This document shows, in pieces, positions 1 to 7,836 of a DNA stretch of 64,000 bases (position 1 is its first letter; each line of letters begins with the position of its first letter). Source of the DNA: Hydrogenovibrio sp965140365 (lineage in GTDB: Bacteria > Pseudomonadota > Gammaproteobacteria > Thiomicrospirales > Thiomicrospiraceae); assembly GCA_965140365.1 (NCBI GenBank), contig OZ223196.1; one strand, given 5' to 3'. A model generated the notes under the pieces. It was not told the origin of the DNA. It saw only the letters and a program-made list of their open reading frames with translations, and ran no database searches. The position numbers were made by a program, and so were the translations under genes.

Positions 1-44
1 CGCCTTTTTTAGATGGCGTGTCAGAATATCTTGGTAACAATAAT

Positions 45-116
45 GCCTAACAAGGCACTCGTTCGGACGCAAATTACGCTGCGCTTCGTTTGCGCCGTAC
101 AGCTTGGACGTTATGA
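45..116 (+). repeat. attC recombination site, family 1
   Basis: A core box GCCTAAC (45-51) and a second box GTTATGA (110-116) flank an imperfect inverted repeat in which GGACGCAAA pairs with TTTGCGCC. This is the layout of an integron attC site. It is nearly identical to the site at 3731-3801, so the two form one sequence family distinct from the sites at 185, 1158 and 1942. Confidence 0.75.
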
Positions 117-184
117 GCGCACGCAAGCGCGCGCTCATAACGGGGTGGCGCTAAGATCGCCTTGCCATGACGCACTTGCGTGCC
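117..184. other. Gene-less mini-cassette with an inverted attC fragment
   Basis: About 70 bases lie between two attC sites with no credible ORF. GTTATGAGCGC (110-120) is followed closely by its exact reverse complement, ending at 139. Bases 137-149 (TAACGGGGTGGCG) are the reverse complement of the 3' end of the family 2 attC sites (for example 261-273). It looks like the remnant of an inverted or deleted cassette. Confidence 0.5.
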
Positions 185-278
185 TCATAACAATGCAATC
201 AACCAGACGTGTTTCACCACCAAAAAATTAAAATTTTTCGGCGGCGAAGCCACGCAGGTTATCGCCACCCCGTTATGC
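185..278 (+). repeat. attC recombination site, family 2
   Basis: TCATAAC (185-191) and GTTATGC (272-278) bound a site with a central AT-rich palindrome (AAAATTAAAATTTT) and outer complementary arms AACCAGACGTG and CACGCAGGTT. The sites at 1158-1251 and 1942-2035 are near-identical, as expected of repeats in a chromosomal integron. Confidence 0.75.
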
Positions 279-293
279 CTTTAAGGAAAGCCT

Positions 294-1163
294 GTGACAC
301 CTCTTGAACAAATCCAAAGAATGAACGAACTGGTAGCAGATATAAATAAGGTTCTGGTGGAAAATGGTGTTCAAGAACAAATAACCCTCTCAGACATCAC
401 GATTACTGATAAAACAGTTTCCGACTTGGTTAAGCCCAATGCGAAGCTATCAGATGCTATAACCAATCACTTGTGGCCCAGCATTGGGGCTGCAACTGTT
501 TACCACTACACGTCACGATCTGCCGCTGAAAATATACTTGGTACTAAGATTTTCCGTCTTAGTAATATTGCTGGGCGCTACAATGAAGGTGAAATCGTCA
601 CCTTTTGTGAAACGCATAATTTGCAAGGCTATCTCGAACAAGATGAAAATGGAGACCCGAAGTACAAACATTTGATAATGCCTAACACTTTCTATGCCTC
701 CTTTACAGATGTGGCATTAACTGAGAAGCAAGAGGAATATTTCTGGAGTAACTTTGCTGCCTGTGATGGCGTTAGATTGAAGATCGAAATTACGGCATCA
801 AATCCAAACCTAAGAAAAATTCAGTATGAACAAACTGAAGGTACGCCAATCAAGTTGTTGTCTGATTTAACCAGCTGTGTTCGTGAGAAATACAACCGAG
901 AGTTCATTCTAAAAGGGATTTCTCGGCTTTGCTCGTTTTATCTGTCTGGGAAAGATTACGGAATTGAGTGTGAATATAGAGCTTTGTACCGGGTTTGGGA
1001 GGGTTTAGGACCGCAACCAATAAATAATGGCCCAAGCAGCTATATCGAGTTGCCACTGGATGCAATGAGTGAATGCGGCTACCAACTGAAGATCGTGGAG
1101 GTACATGCAAATGAAAAACCTAATATGCCGGATTCATATGTATTTTCACAAAGAGGGGCATAA
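294..1163 (+). CDS. Integron cassette protein, DUF2971-like
   Basis: This 289-aa protein fills one cassette. Its stop codon lies inside the core box of the next attC site, which is typical of cassette genes. It starts at GTG 294, seven bases after AAGGA (283-287). A YHYTS motif near residue 65, an FYASFT motif near residue 139, a GVRLKIE segment and a late EYRAL motif resemble DUF2971, a family of unknown activity often found near defence and mobile genes. The family call is from pattern memory only. No signal peptide or membrane segment is visible. Base composition is AT-richer than the genes after 4300, fitting acquired DNA. Confidence 0.65.
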   Translation: MTPLEQIQRMNELVADINKVLVENGVQEQITLSDITITDKTVSDLVKPNAKLSDAITNHLWPSIGAATVYHYTSRSAAENILGTKIFRLSNIAGRYNEGEIVTFCETHNLQGYLEQDENGDPKYKHLIMPNTFYASFTDVALTEKQEEYFWSNFAACDGVRLKIEITASNPNLRKIQYEQTEGTPIKLLSDLTSCVREKYNREFILKGISRLCSFYLSGKDYGIECEYRALYRVWEGLGPQPINNGPSSYIELPLDAMSECGYQLKIVEVHANEKPNMPDSYVFSQRGA

Positions 1164-1251
1164 CAATGCAATCAACCAGACGTGTTCCACGCCCCAAAAA
1201 TTAAAATTTTTCGTGCGCGAAGCCACGCAGGTTATCGCCACCCCGTTAGAG
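1158..1251 (+). repeat. attC recombination site, family 2
   Basis: GCATAAC (1158-1164) and GTTAGAG (1245-1251) bound a 94-bp site almost identical to those at 185-278 and 1942-2035. The core box contains the stop codon of the upstream cassette gene. Confidence 0.8.
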
Positions 1252-1267
1252 CACGTGAGAAACATTA

Positions 1268-1936
1268 ATGGATAAAGAAAAATTGGAAGCACCATCGCGA
1301 TCCAAAGGAGACATTACTCACTCAGTTGTCAAAGCTGGATTGTCAGCTATTCCAGTACTGGGTGGTGCAACTGTGGAGCTTTTCCAAAACGTTGTACAGC
1401 CTCCGCTTGAAAGGCGTCGTGCGGAATGGATGAACCAAGTTGGAGAAAAACTACAAGAACTAGAAGAGAAAGGCCTTAATCTAGAGGAACTTCATGAAAA
1501 CGAACAATTCATTTCTGCAACCATGTATGCATCACAGCTGGCATTGAGAACACACCAAGAGGAAAAGCTGGCAGCTCTTCGCAACGCCATCATGAACATT
1601 GCAACTGGTCAAGCACCAGAGGAGATGATGCAACACCTATTTTTGAATTTTGTGGATACTCTAACAGAGTTGCACATTCAAATATTAAAGCTGTTTCAGG
1701 CACCAACTCCTCCGCCGAATGTGAGCATGGGCGGCTTGAGTAGCGTGTTGGAACATAACATGCCTAACTTGCGGGGTCGTCAAGACCTGTATGACCAGCT
1801 TTGGAAAGATCTATATTCGCGTGGATTGGTAAATACCGACGGTATGCATACAATGATGAGTAGTCATGGTTTAGGACAGAAACGCACTACTAGTTTGGGC
1901 GACACGTTTCTTGAATTTATTTCTGAGCCTGAGTAA
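1268..1936 (+). CDS. Integron cassette protein of unknown function
   Basis: This 222-aa protein occupies the cassette between attC sites at 1158 and 1942. I do not recognise a named domain. The N-terminal part (residues 15-60) has a small-residue segment, GLSAIPVLGGATVELF, followed by PPLERRRAEWM and a strongly charged helix (residues 50-75). Similar openings are seen in uncharacterised bacterial proteins that are presumably soluble or membrane-associated. The rest is helical without a clear transmembrane segment. Nothing visible points to a catalytic activity. The ATG at 1268 follows GAGAAACATTA, a weak ribosome site. Confidence 0.6.
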   Translation: MDKEKLEAPSRSKGDITHSVVKAGLSAIPVLGGATVELFQNVVQPPLERRRAEWMNQVGEKLQELEEKGLNLEELHENEQFISATMYASQLALRTHQEEKLAALRNAIMNIATGQAPEEMMQHLFLNFVDTLTELHIQILKLFQAPTPPPNVSMGGLSSVLEHNMPNLRGRQDLYDQLWKDLYSRGLVNTDGMHTMMSSHGLGQKRTTSLGDTFLEFISEPE

Positions 1937-1941
1937 ATGTG

Positions 1942-2035
1942 CTCTAACAATACACTCAACCAGACGTGTTCCACGCCCTAAAAATTAAAATTTTTCGTGC
2001 GCGAAGCCACGCAGGTTATCGCCACCCCGTTATGC
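1942..2035 (+). repeat. attC recombination site, family 2
   Basis: CTCTAAC (1942-1948) and GTTATGC (2029-2035) bound a 94-bp site near-identical to the ones at 185 and 1158, including the AAAATTAAAATTTT palindrome. Confidence 0.8.
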
Positions 2036-2053
2036 ATTTTTGAAGGAACATCA

Positions 2054-3736
2054 ATGTCCGTCGAAGTAATTAAAGATCAAATCTTTCAGTTTTTATCCTC
2101 AGATCAGCCAGAAGTTATGGCTATCAAAGGTGAGTGGGGCGTAGGGAAGACCTTTAGCTGGAAGAGGTTTCTTAAAGAGGCTCGTTCTGAAAATAAAATA
2201 AAGCTCGAACGCTACTCTTATGTTTCTCTTTTTGGCATCAACTCTTTAGAAGCTTTTAAGTATACAATTTTTGAAAATGTCGTTAAGCGAGAAATTATTG
2301 GCACTGAGGCAAGTATTGAAACTTTCAAGAATAATACTGCAAGTCTAATCGAATCATTAGGAAGGCAATCTTTCAATTTGTTTAAGGGGGCTCCTATTGT
2401 TAAGTCATTTAGCCCAGCAATTGAGACTATCTCGTTCTTGTCACTAAATAGCACACTCATTTGCATTGATGACTTAGAAAGAAAAGGAAGGGGTCTAGAA
2501 ATAAAAGATGTTTTAGGGTTAGTGTCACTACTAAAAGAGCAAAAGAAGTGTAAGGTAGTTTTGCTTCTTAACGACGGAGAGGAAGGCTTAGAAGATTATG
2601 AAAAATACCGCGAAAAGGTAATTGATATTGAGCTTGCGTTTGCACCTGATCCAGAAGAATGTGCGTCGATAGCTTATTCTGAACAAACACCGAACCATTT
2701 TAGGCTGAGAGAACTAACAACAAGCCTTGGAATTCGAAATATACGTATTCTAAAAAAGATTGAGAGATTAGTTACTCTGGCCCTTCCTATGGCTGAAAGC
2801 TTTGAGCCGGAGATATCAGATCAAGTCTTACATTCGCTTGTGCTATATGCCTGGAGTTATTTCTGCTCAAACTCAAATGAGGAAATACCACCTTTAGAGT
2901 TTATAACTAGCAAAGGCTATATCTTACTCGGTATAGGCGATGAAGAAGTCAGCGAGCAACAGAGGAAGTGGCAAACTACCTTGCAAGCATATAACTATCA
3001 GCTCACGGATGAGCTAGATATATTGTTGGCAGAAGCTGTCAAGACCGGCTACTTCGTTGAAGAAGAGTTCAAAGAAAAAGCATTTACTAAAAACCAGCAA
3101 ATAGTAGCTTCTAAATCTGAGAGATCTTTCTCAAATGCTTGGCGTCTCTACCATGATACATTTAATGATAATGGCGATGAGGTAATAAATGGGCTGTATG
3201 AAAGCTTCAAGGAAAACTGTAAATACATAACACCTACGAATTTAAATGGCACTGTTTCATTGTTTAAGGAATTAGGTGAAAACGATAAAGCATCCGAAAT
3301 CATTGACATATACATAGAAAATAGAAAAGACGAAACTGAACTCTTTAACATAGAGGAAAATAACGTCTTTGGTGACATTAGCGATCAGGAAGTAATAGAT
3401 AAATTTCACGATACTTATAATCAGTCTGTTACTACTGAGACCGCGAAACAGGTTTTAGACAGAATTGCAGGAAAGAATGGTTGGAACCAAAGCGACGAAG
3501 TGGTTTTAGCAAATACATCTGTCGATGATTATTACAACCTATTTAAAACCGAAACTGGTCGTCACCTGTCATCCTTTGTTACGACCTGTTTAAAATTTGG
3601 GCAGTTTGGTAATGCTAGTGTTCAACAAAAGGAGATTGCTAGTAGGGCTACCGAGGCGCTACGAAGGATTGCCTCTGAGAGCGAAATTAATAAAATACGA
3701 GTTAAGAGGTTCGGTGTAAACCTTGAAGATGCATAA
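2054..3736 (+). CDS. KAP-family P-loop NTPase in an integron cassette
   Basis: This 560-aa predicted ATPase has a Walker A motif GEWGVGKT near residue 26 and a Walker B-type CIDDLER near residue 137. That pairing, with a DDLER signature and no recognisable helicase or AAA+ second region, matches KAP-type P-loop NTPases. The C-terminal half is charged, helical and not recognised. Family members occur in anti-phage and membrane-associated contexts; a defence role here is inference from the cassette location. The start is placed at ATG 2054, six bases after GAAGGA. The reading frame stays open upstream to 1997, but that would run through the attC site. Its stop lies within the next attC core box. 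Confidence 0.75.
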   Translation: MSVEVIKDQIFQFLSSDQPEVMAIKGEWGVGKTFSWKRFLKEARSENKIKLERYSYVSLFGINSLEAFKYTIFENVVKREIIGTEASIETFKNNTASLIESLGRQSFNLFKGAPIVKSFSPAIETISFLSLNSTLICIDDLERKGRGLEIKDVLGLVSLLKEQKKCKVVLLLNDGEEGLEDYEKYREKVIDIELAFAPDPEECASIAYSEQTPNHFRLRELTTSLGIRNIRILKKIERLVTLALPMAESFEPEISDQVLHSLVLYAWSYFCSNSNEEIPPLEFITSKGYILLGIGDEEVSEQQRKWQTTLQAYNYQLTDELDILLAEAVKTGYFVEEEFKEKAFTKNQQIVASKSERSFSNAWRLYHDTFNDNGDEVINGLYESFKENCKYITPTNLNGTVSLFKELGENDKASEIIDIYIENRKDETELFNIEENNVFGDISDQEVIDKFHDTYNQSVTTETAKQVLDRIAGKNGWNQSDEVVLANTSVDDYYNLFKTETGRHLSSFVTTCLKFGQFGNASVQQKEIASRATEALRRIASESEINKIRVKRFGVNLEDA

Positions 3737-3801
3737 CAAGGCGCTCGTTCGGACGCAAACTACGCTGCGCTACGTTTTCGCCGTACAGCTTAACGTTAGG
3801 G
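3731..3801 (+). repeat. attC recombination site, family 1
   Basis: GCATAAC (3731-3737) and GTTAGGG (3795-3801) bound a 71-bp site closely matching 45-116. It is the last clear attC in the window, so the array ends in or just after the next gene. Confidence 0.75.
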
Positions 3802-3815
3802 TTTTAAGAAATTAG

Positions 3816-4187
3816 ATGAAGTGTCCAAATTGTACAAACAAGATTAGCTTTTTTTCTAAAGGAATTTTAGTAGGCGGTAAAGCCAATAAAGTATGTCCAA
3901 ACTGTGGCCAAAGTTATAAAACTGGAATTAATTTCAGAAATTTTTTAATCGCATTTATTCCATTGATTATTTTGAGCTTAGTGCTTCAAGAAATAGGATT
4001 AAGCAAAGTAATCTCAAACTCAATAAGCTTTGCGTTGCTAGTCTATTTTGTAATGGATATAAAAAATGAAGAATTAGAAAAAACAAATTTCAGTGCCGAA
4101 AAAGGCTGTTTGTATTCTTTATTTGGCGTATTGTTTTTCATTGTTGCAATATTTGCTGTTTTTGGGTTGCTCTCTGCTTTTTTATGA
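3816..4187 (+). CDS. Zinc-ribbon membrane protein, last cassette gene
   Basis: This 123-aa protein starts MKCPNC and has a second CPNC near residue 29, giving a four-cysteine zinc ribbon of the CxxC-CxxC type. Three hydrophobic segments follow at about residues 46-62, 66-82 and 100-122. It is very AT-rich. No standard attC follows. The sequence AAACCCTAC at 4199-4207 is roughly the inverse of the GTTAGGGTTT that opens the cassette, and may mark the array edge. Function unknown. Confidence 0.6.
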   Translation: MKCPNCTNKISFFSKGILVGGKANKVCPNCGQSYKTGINFRNFLIAFIPLIILSLVLQEIGLSKVISNSISFALLVYFVMDIKNEELEKTNFSAEKGCLYSLFGVLFFIVAIFAVFGLLSAFL

Positions 4188-4267
4188 AAATCAATCAAGA
4201 AACCCTACAGGTGCAGTCAACCCGACCGCGCGGCCGGTCAGTTGATAGGCCTTAAACGGCCACTCAT

Positions 4268-4290
4268 AAACACCCAGGTCTGGGCATTTT
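4268..4290 (-). terminator. Hairpin after zntB with a variant palindrome
   Basis: Read on the minus strand, GCCCAGACCTGGGT followed by GTTTAT lies about 20 bases past the zntB stop. It carries CCAGGTCTGG (4274-4283), one base off the repeated decamer. The T run is short, so termination is tentative. Confidence 0.35.
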
Positions 4291-4302
4291 GGTTGTTTGC
4301 GC

Positions 4303-5286
4303 TTACAGCCACTTACGACGTTTGAAAAGCCAGAATTGCACCGCGACGACGAATATCAGCGCGGCGGTGAACACGATAAAGGCGTAGGGGCTATTGCTGC
4401 CGGGTATGCCGTTGAGATTGACGCCGAGCAACCCGGTGAAAAAGCCCAAGGGTAGAAAAATGGCGGCGATAATGGACAGTACGTACATGCGTTCATTCAA
4501 TTGTTCGGAAATGCGGCTGAGCACTTCTTCATGGGCGACGGCGGTGCGTTCGCGGACGGCATCGATGTCTTCAATATGGCGAATCAAACGATCGTTGACC
4601 TCGCGCAGTTGCATGCGATGATCCGGCGTCAACCAACTGACTTTTTCCACCAGTAGGCGATTCATGGCTTCGCGTTTTGGGGCCAGGTAACGTTTGATGG
4701 CGATGGTTTGACGGCGCAATGCGGCCAGTTCGGATTTTAGGGATGGACTTTCGGACGTGAGTGTCTGGGTTTCCAGTTCGGCAATCTGGTCTTCAAAGTC
4801 ATCGACGGTGTCGCTCATCATTCGAATGAGTTGATCGGTTAGGTTTATCAGTAAGTCTGCCGTGTCTTGCGGGCCTTTATTTTTTTCCAGGCGTTGAATG
4901 AGCGTGTTGACCGATAAGAGGTTTCGTTTAAGGGTGGTGATGATTCGGTGTTCATCCACCCAGATTCGAATGGAAACCATGTCTTCCGGGTCGGCGCCGG
5001 GGTTTTTGTTGACGCCGCGCAAGGCCATCAATAATCCATCTTCGATGCCAAGAGTACGCGGGCGGCTTTCTTCACTTAAAAGTGCGTCGCTAATCAGGTG
5101 GTCCAGTTCACTATGGTGACGTAGCCAGTCCTGTGTAAGCGGGGCGGAATAATCCATGTGTAGCCATATTTTTCCGTCTGAGGGTTGCCAGTCTTGTGCT
5201 TCTTGCCAGGTTAGATGCCGACCACCACCGTGGCCGTCCAGTAAAAAAGCATGTAAAAAGCCGGCATTTTGAGATGAATCGGACAT
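4303..5286 (-). CDS. zntB: CorA-family metal ion transporter, ZntB-like
   Basis: This 327-aa protein has the CorA/ZntB layout: a large cytoplasmic N-terminal domain with long helices (about residues 130-260) and two C-terminal membrane segments. The signature GVN in LLGVNLNGIPG lies between them. Family members are pentameric channels in the inner membrane; ZntB types are linked to zinc and CorA types to magnesium. The linker after GVN (LNGIPGSNSPYAF) resembles ZntB, so I favour zinc, but substrate cannot be fixed from sequence. It is the first chromosomal gene after the integron array. Confidence 0.75.
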   Translation of the reverse strand: MSDSSQNAGFLHAFLLDGHGGGRHLTWQEAQDWQPSDGKIWLHMDYSAPLTQDWLRHHSELDHLISDALLSEESRPRTLGIEDGLLMALRGVNKNPGADPEDMVSIRIWVDEHRIITTLKRNLLSVNTLIQRLEKNKGPQDTADLLINLTDQLIRMMSDTVDDFEDQIAELETQTLTSESPSLKSELAALRRQTIAIKRYLAPKREAMNRLLVEKVSWLTPDHRMQLREVNDRLIRHIEDIDAVRERTAVAHEEVLSRISEQLNERMYVLSIIAAIFLPLGFFTGLLGVNLNGIPGSNSPYAFIVFTAALIFVVAVQFWLFKRRKWL

Positions 5287-5406
5287 AAGCGGTTTCCTTG
5301 CGTCATCAACGTGGTTTAAGGCTGTGTCATAATGGAATGCATGAGAAGCCTTGTTAGATAGATTGTACGAAATTGCGCAGGAAAGGTCAGGAAAATACGA
5401 GAGTGA

Positions 5407-5431
5407 AATACGGCGTTTGAAACGCCGTATT
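5407..5431. terminator. Hairpin terminator downstream of the 117-aa secreted protein
   Basis: AATACGGCGTTT pairs perfectly with AAACGCCGTATT across a short loop. It lies just after the stop of the minus-strand gene at 5448. The trailing T run is short. Confidence 0.5.
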
Positions 5432-5447
5432 CAGAGGGAAGCAGGGG

Positions 5448-5801
5448 TTATTGGTTTTTTCCGCCACCTTGGCGCATGCCGTTACCGGGTCCTATACCAC
5501 CGCCCATGCCTTGGCGGTAGCCCATGCCAGCGCCACCAGTCGGTGGCGAGTCTGGCAAGGTGACGCCTTGCTCTTTGGCGCGTTTCTGCATTCGAGCGTG
5601 ATTTTCAGAACGGATTTGGTTACGTTCTTCTTCCGTTTTGGCATTGCGCATTTTTTCACGGTGTTCCGCTCTTTCCTGTGGGGTCATGAGTTGACTGCCG
5701 TACATTTGCTGTGAGCCGTCTTGTGCGGCGATGGCTATGGCTGGCAAACCGGATAAGGCCAATACGCTGGCCAGTGTGGATGTGATGAGTAACTGTTTCA
5801 T
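5448..5801 (-). CDS. Small secreted protein, glycine-rich C-terminus
   Basis: This 117-aa protein begins with a signal peptide that appears to end near AIAIAA-QD (about residue 26). The mature part has a charged helix LMTPQERAEHREKMRNAKT followed by EEERNQIRSENHARMQ, a segment seen in small periplasmic proteins of proteobacteria. It ends in a Gly/Met-rich tail (MGYRQGMGGGIGPGNG). A periplasmic location is likely; the function is not known. Its ribosome site on the minus strand is AAGGAG, about 8 bases before the ATG. It stands alone between terminators. Confidence 0.7.
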   Translation of the reverse strand: MKQLLITSTLASVLALSGLPAIAIAAQDGSQQMYGSQLMTPQERAEHREKMRNAKTEEERNQIRSENHARMQKRAKEQGVTLPDSPPTGGAGMGYRQGMGGGIGPGNGMRQGGGKNQ

Positions 5802-6029
5802 GTGATTGACTCCTTACTGAATGTGAAATGACCTGTATTTCAGCAAAAGGTGTCGTACCTAAGGGGGAGAATCAGTTCAGCAAGATTTGCATAAAATACG
5901 TATAAATCATAAAACGTTTTGAAATTTCGGGTCAATCGAAATGCAAGGGTACGGCCAAAAATTACGATGTGTCGCATTTTTACCACGGTGGTTCTGTTTT
6001 TTTGAAAAGGATGGGTTTGATTTGAGAGT

Positions 6030-6623
6030 TTAGTGGTCTGGGTCTGGAAAGTGGGGCCCCCAAGTGGCTTCAATTAAGTTCTGGATAACGGCGGCATCGT
6101 TTGGAAAAAGTTCGGGTTGTTCGCAACTGTCGGTGCATTTGCGTAATGAGAGCATGGCATAGCCGTGCACTTGCGACCAGGTGGCGGCAATCAACCATTC
6201 GGCTTGTGTTTCGTCGGGCATCAGCTCTCGGCAGGTAGAGGCCAGCGATTCAAAGGTCGCGTTGCCGAGTTCGTTCAATTCGTCAAAGGTTTCGGAGTGC
6301 CAGTCGAAACGACTGAACATGATGTGAAAGTGTTCCGGGTGGTTTAACGCAAAATGGATATAGGCTTCGCCAATACGAAACAGGCGTTCTTTGGCGGTTG
6401 GGGCATCGATGTCGGAAAACGCCTTATGCATTTTTTTGAAGCCTTCCTCTGCCAATTGGGCCAGAAGGGCTTCTTTATTGGTGAAGTGTCGATACACGGC
6501 GGCCGGGGTGACGTCCACGGCTTTGGCGAGGCCGCGAATGGTCAACGGCTTTTCCTGTTTGATGAACTGAAGTCCCGTTTTTAACAGGGCCTGTTTGAGG
6601 TTGCCATGATGGTAATGCGCCAC
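6030..6623 (-). CDS. TetR/AcrR-family transcriptional regulator
   Basis: This 197-aa protein has an N-terminal helix-turn-helix: LTIRGLAKAVDVTPAAVYRHFTNKEALLAQLAEEGF, residues about 28-62, the TetR DNA-binding signature. The C-terminal part resembles the WHG-type ligand domain (AWLI.ATWSQVHGYAML). It is divergent from the quinone reductase gene at 6771. Two copies of a 15-bp near-palindrome lie in the shared gap, so autorepression and control of that reductase by a reactive ligand are likely (inference). Confidence 0.85.
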   Translation of the reverse strand: MAHYHHGNLKQALLKTGLQFIKQEKPLTIRGLAKAVDVTPAAVYRHFTNKEALLAQLAEEGFKKMHKAFSDIDAPTAKERLFRIGEAYIHFALNHPEHFHIMFSRFDWHSETFDELNELGNATFESLASTCRELMPDETQAEWLIAATWSQVHGYAMLSLRKCTDSCEQPELFPNDAAVIQNLIEATWGPHFPDPDH

Positions 6624-6657
6624 GGAGGCTCCTTTTGAGCGATGCTGAGAAACTTAA

Positions 6658-6672
6658 GTTAACAGTGTTTAC
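6658..6672. promoter_or_regulatory. Putative TetR operator, copy 1
   Basis: GTTAACAGTGTTTAC is a near-palindrome (GTTAACA / TGTTTAC). It lies 35 bases before the regulator's start codon and is repeated with one change at 6703-6717. Confidence 0.55.
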
Positions 6673-6702
6673 ATTTTAGTCGGCATGATTATAATGTCAA
6701 TT

Positions 6703-6717
6703 GTTAACGGTGTTTAC
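6703..6717. promoter_or_regulatory. Putative TetR operator, copy 2
   Basis: GTTAACGGTGTTTAC differs from the copy at 6658 by one base in the spacer. The match extends through ACATT on the right in both. The start-to-start distance is 45 bases. It overlaps the likely promoter of the 6771 gene (TTTACA at 6713 with TATCTG 16 bases later). Confidence 0.55.
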
Positions 6718-6770
6718 ATTATGCCTGACATTTATATCTGATTATATCTCAGTCAGTTCTGGAGTCGTGG

Positions 6771-7340
6771 ATGTCAAAGAAAATTCTCATGCTTTACGGT
6801 CACCCGAAAGAGGACAGCTTATGCTGTGCGCTGGCCGAAACCTATGCAGACGAAGCAGAAATGCAAGGTCATGAAATCAACTGGCTGAATCTGTTTGAAT
6901 TGGATTTCGACAGTACACCTAACGGCCTTAAGAACCCGGAAGAGCTTGAACCCGATATTCGTCAGGCCCAGGCCTTATTACAAGACAGCGATCATTTGGT
7001 ACTGGTGTACCCGATTTGGTGGGGTGGCATGCCGGCAAGGGTGAAGGGGTTTCTTGATCGGACCTTTGCCAGCGGTGTGGCGTTTCGTTATACCGAAAAA
7101 GGACGTTTGGTGCCGTTATTGAAAGGTAAGACGGCGGATATTCTCAATACGTGCGATACGCCGAAAATCGCTCAGTGGTATTTTCTGGCCGGGGATCGCT
7201 TACAGATGAAACGCGCCATTATGGGGTTTTGCGGTGTCAAAGTACGCCATCACCGCCGTTTTGGTGCCGTGATTGGTAGTAATGCGGCGCAACGTTCCCG
7301 CTGGATTGAACAGGCTGGGAAACTGGCAAAATCATTATAG
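6771..7340 (+). CDS. Flavodoxin-fold NAD(P)H:quinone oxidoreductase
   Basis: This 189-aa protein has the flavodoxin-like fold of the NQO1/KefF/MdaB group (Pfam Flavodoxin_2). ILMLYGHP at the N-terminus is the FMN/FAD phosphate-binding strand-loop. LVYPIWWGGMPARVKGFLDRTF (about residues 79-100) is the family's second signature, which contacts the flavin ring. Members reduce quinones or azo compounds with NAD(P)H in the cytoplasm. The gene diverges from a TetR regulator over a gap with paired operators, suggesting induction by an electrophile or quinone. The start ATG follows GGAGTCGTGG. Confidence 0.85.
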   Translation: MSKKILMLYGHPKEDSLCCALAETYADEAEMQGHEINWLNLFELDFDSTPNGLKNPEELEPDIRQAQALLQDSDHLVLVYPIWWGGMPARVKGFLDRTFASGVAFRYTEKGRLVPLLKGKTADILNTCDTPKIAQWYFLAGDRLQMKRAIMGFCGVKVRHHRRFGAVIGSNAAQRSRWIEQAGKLAKSL

Positions 7341-7345
7341 GCGGT

Positions 7346-7675
7346 TCAATCGTTTTGCAGGCGTTTGCCGTTCGGGTTCGGCCGCATGGTCAATAGGTTT
7401 TCCACCTGATGTTGGTCATACCCTTGTTGCAGGGCGTAATGCGCTAATTGATTGGCTCGGGTTTGCAATTCCGCCGGATTCAGCCCGTTTTCAATGGCTT
7501 CTTCCAAACAGCCGGACAGCATTTCCAACGTATCCGCTTCTTCTTCATCGTCACGTAACCCCGTGTCATTCAAACGGTTTAGGTTGGTGTCAAAGCATTC
7601 CAAGAGTTGGCGGGCTTTTAAGGTTTGTTTGATGTCAATCACATCGTGATCGTTAAGAGAATTCATCGGTTTCAT
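7346..7675 (-). CDS. Small acidic protein of unknown function
   Basis: This 109-aa protein is chosen to start at ATG 7675 because GGAGGG sits six bases upstream on the minus strand; an upstream in-frame ATG at 7714 lacks a ribosome site. It is acidic and helical (DDEEEADTLEMLSGCLEEAIENGLNPAELQTRANQLAHYALQQG), with no signal peptide, membrane segment or known motif. It converges with the quinone reductase, with only five bases between the two stop codons. Confidence 0.55.
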   Translation of the reverse strand: MKPMNSLNDHDVIDIKQTLKARQLLECFDTNLNRLNDTGLRDDEEEADTLEMLSGCLEEAIENGLNPAELQTRANQLAHYALQQGYDQHQVENLLTMRPNPNGKRLQND

Positions 7676-7836
7676 CTTGTCCCTCCGCATGTTTCGAGCT
7701 GGACACTCTTTCATATTAGCGGTTTTTAGCAGAGCGGTAAATAAAATCGTCTCTTGAAAAGGTGTTTTAATGGCCTTATCTTACCTTCAAAAGAGAGTGG
7801 AGCGGATTCCACTGTGTAACGGTTTGAGTGAGTGTT

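Noticed and set aside
13..231. Open frame of 72 codons at the left edge
   Set aside because: It runs through two attC sites and the inverted fragment; no ribosome site or protein-like composition.
1997..2053. Upstream extension of the KAP NTPase frame
   Set aside because: It would be translated from attC sequence; ATG 2054 has a proper ribosome site.
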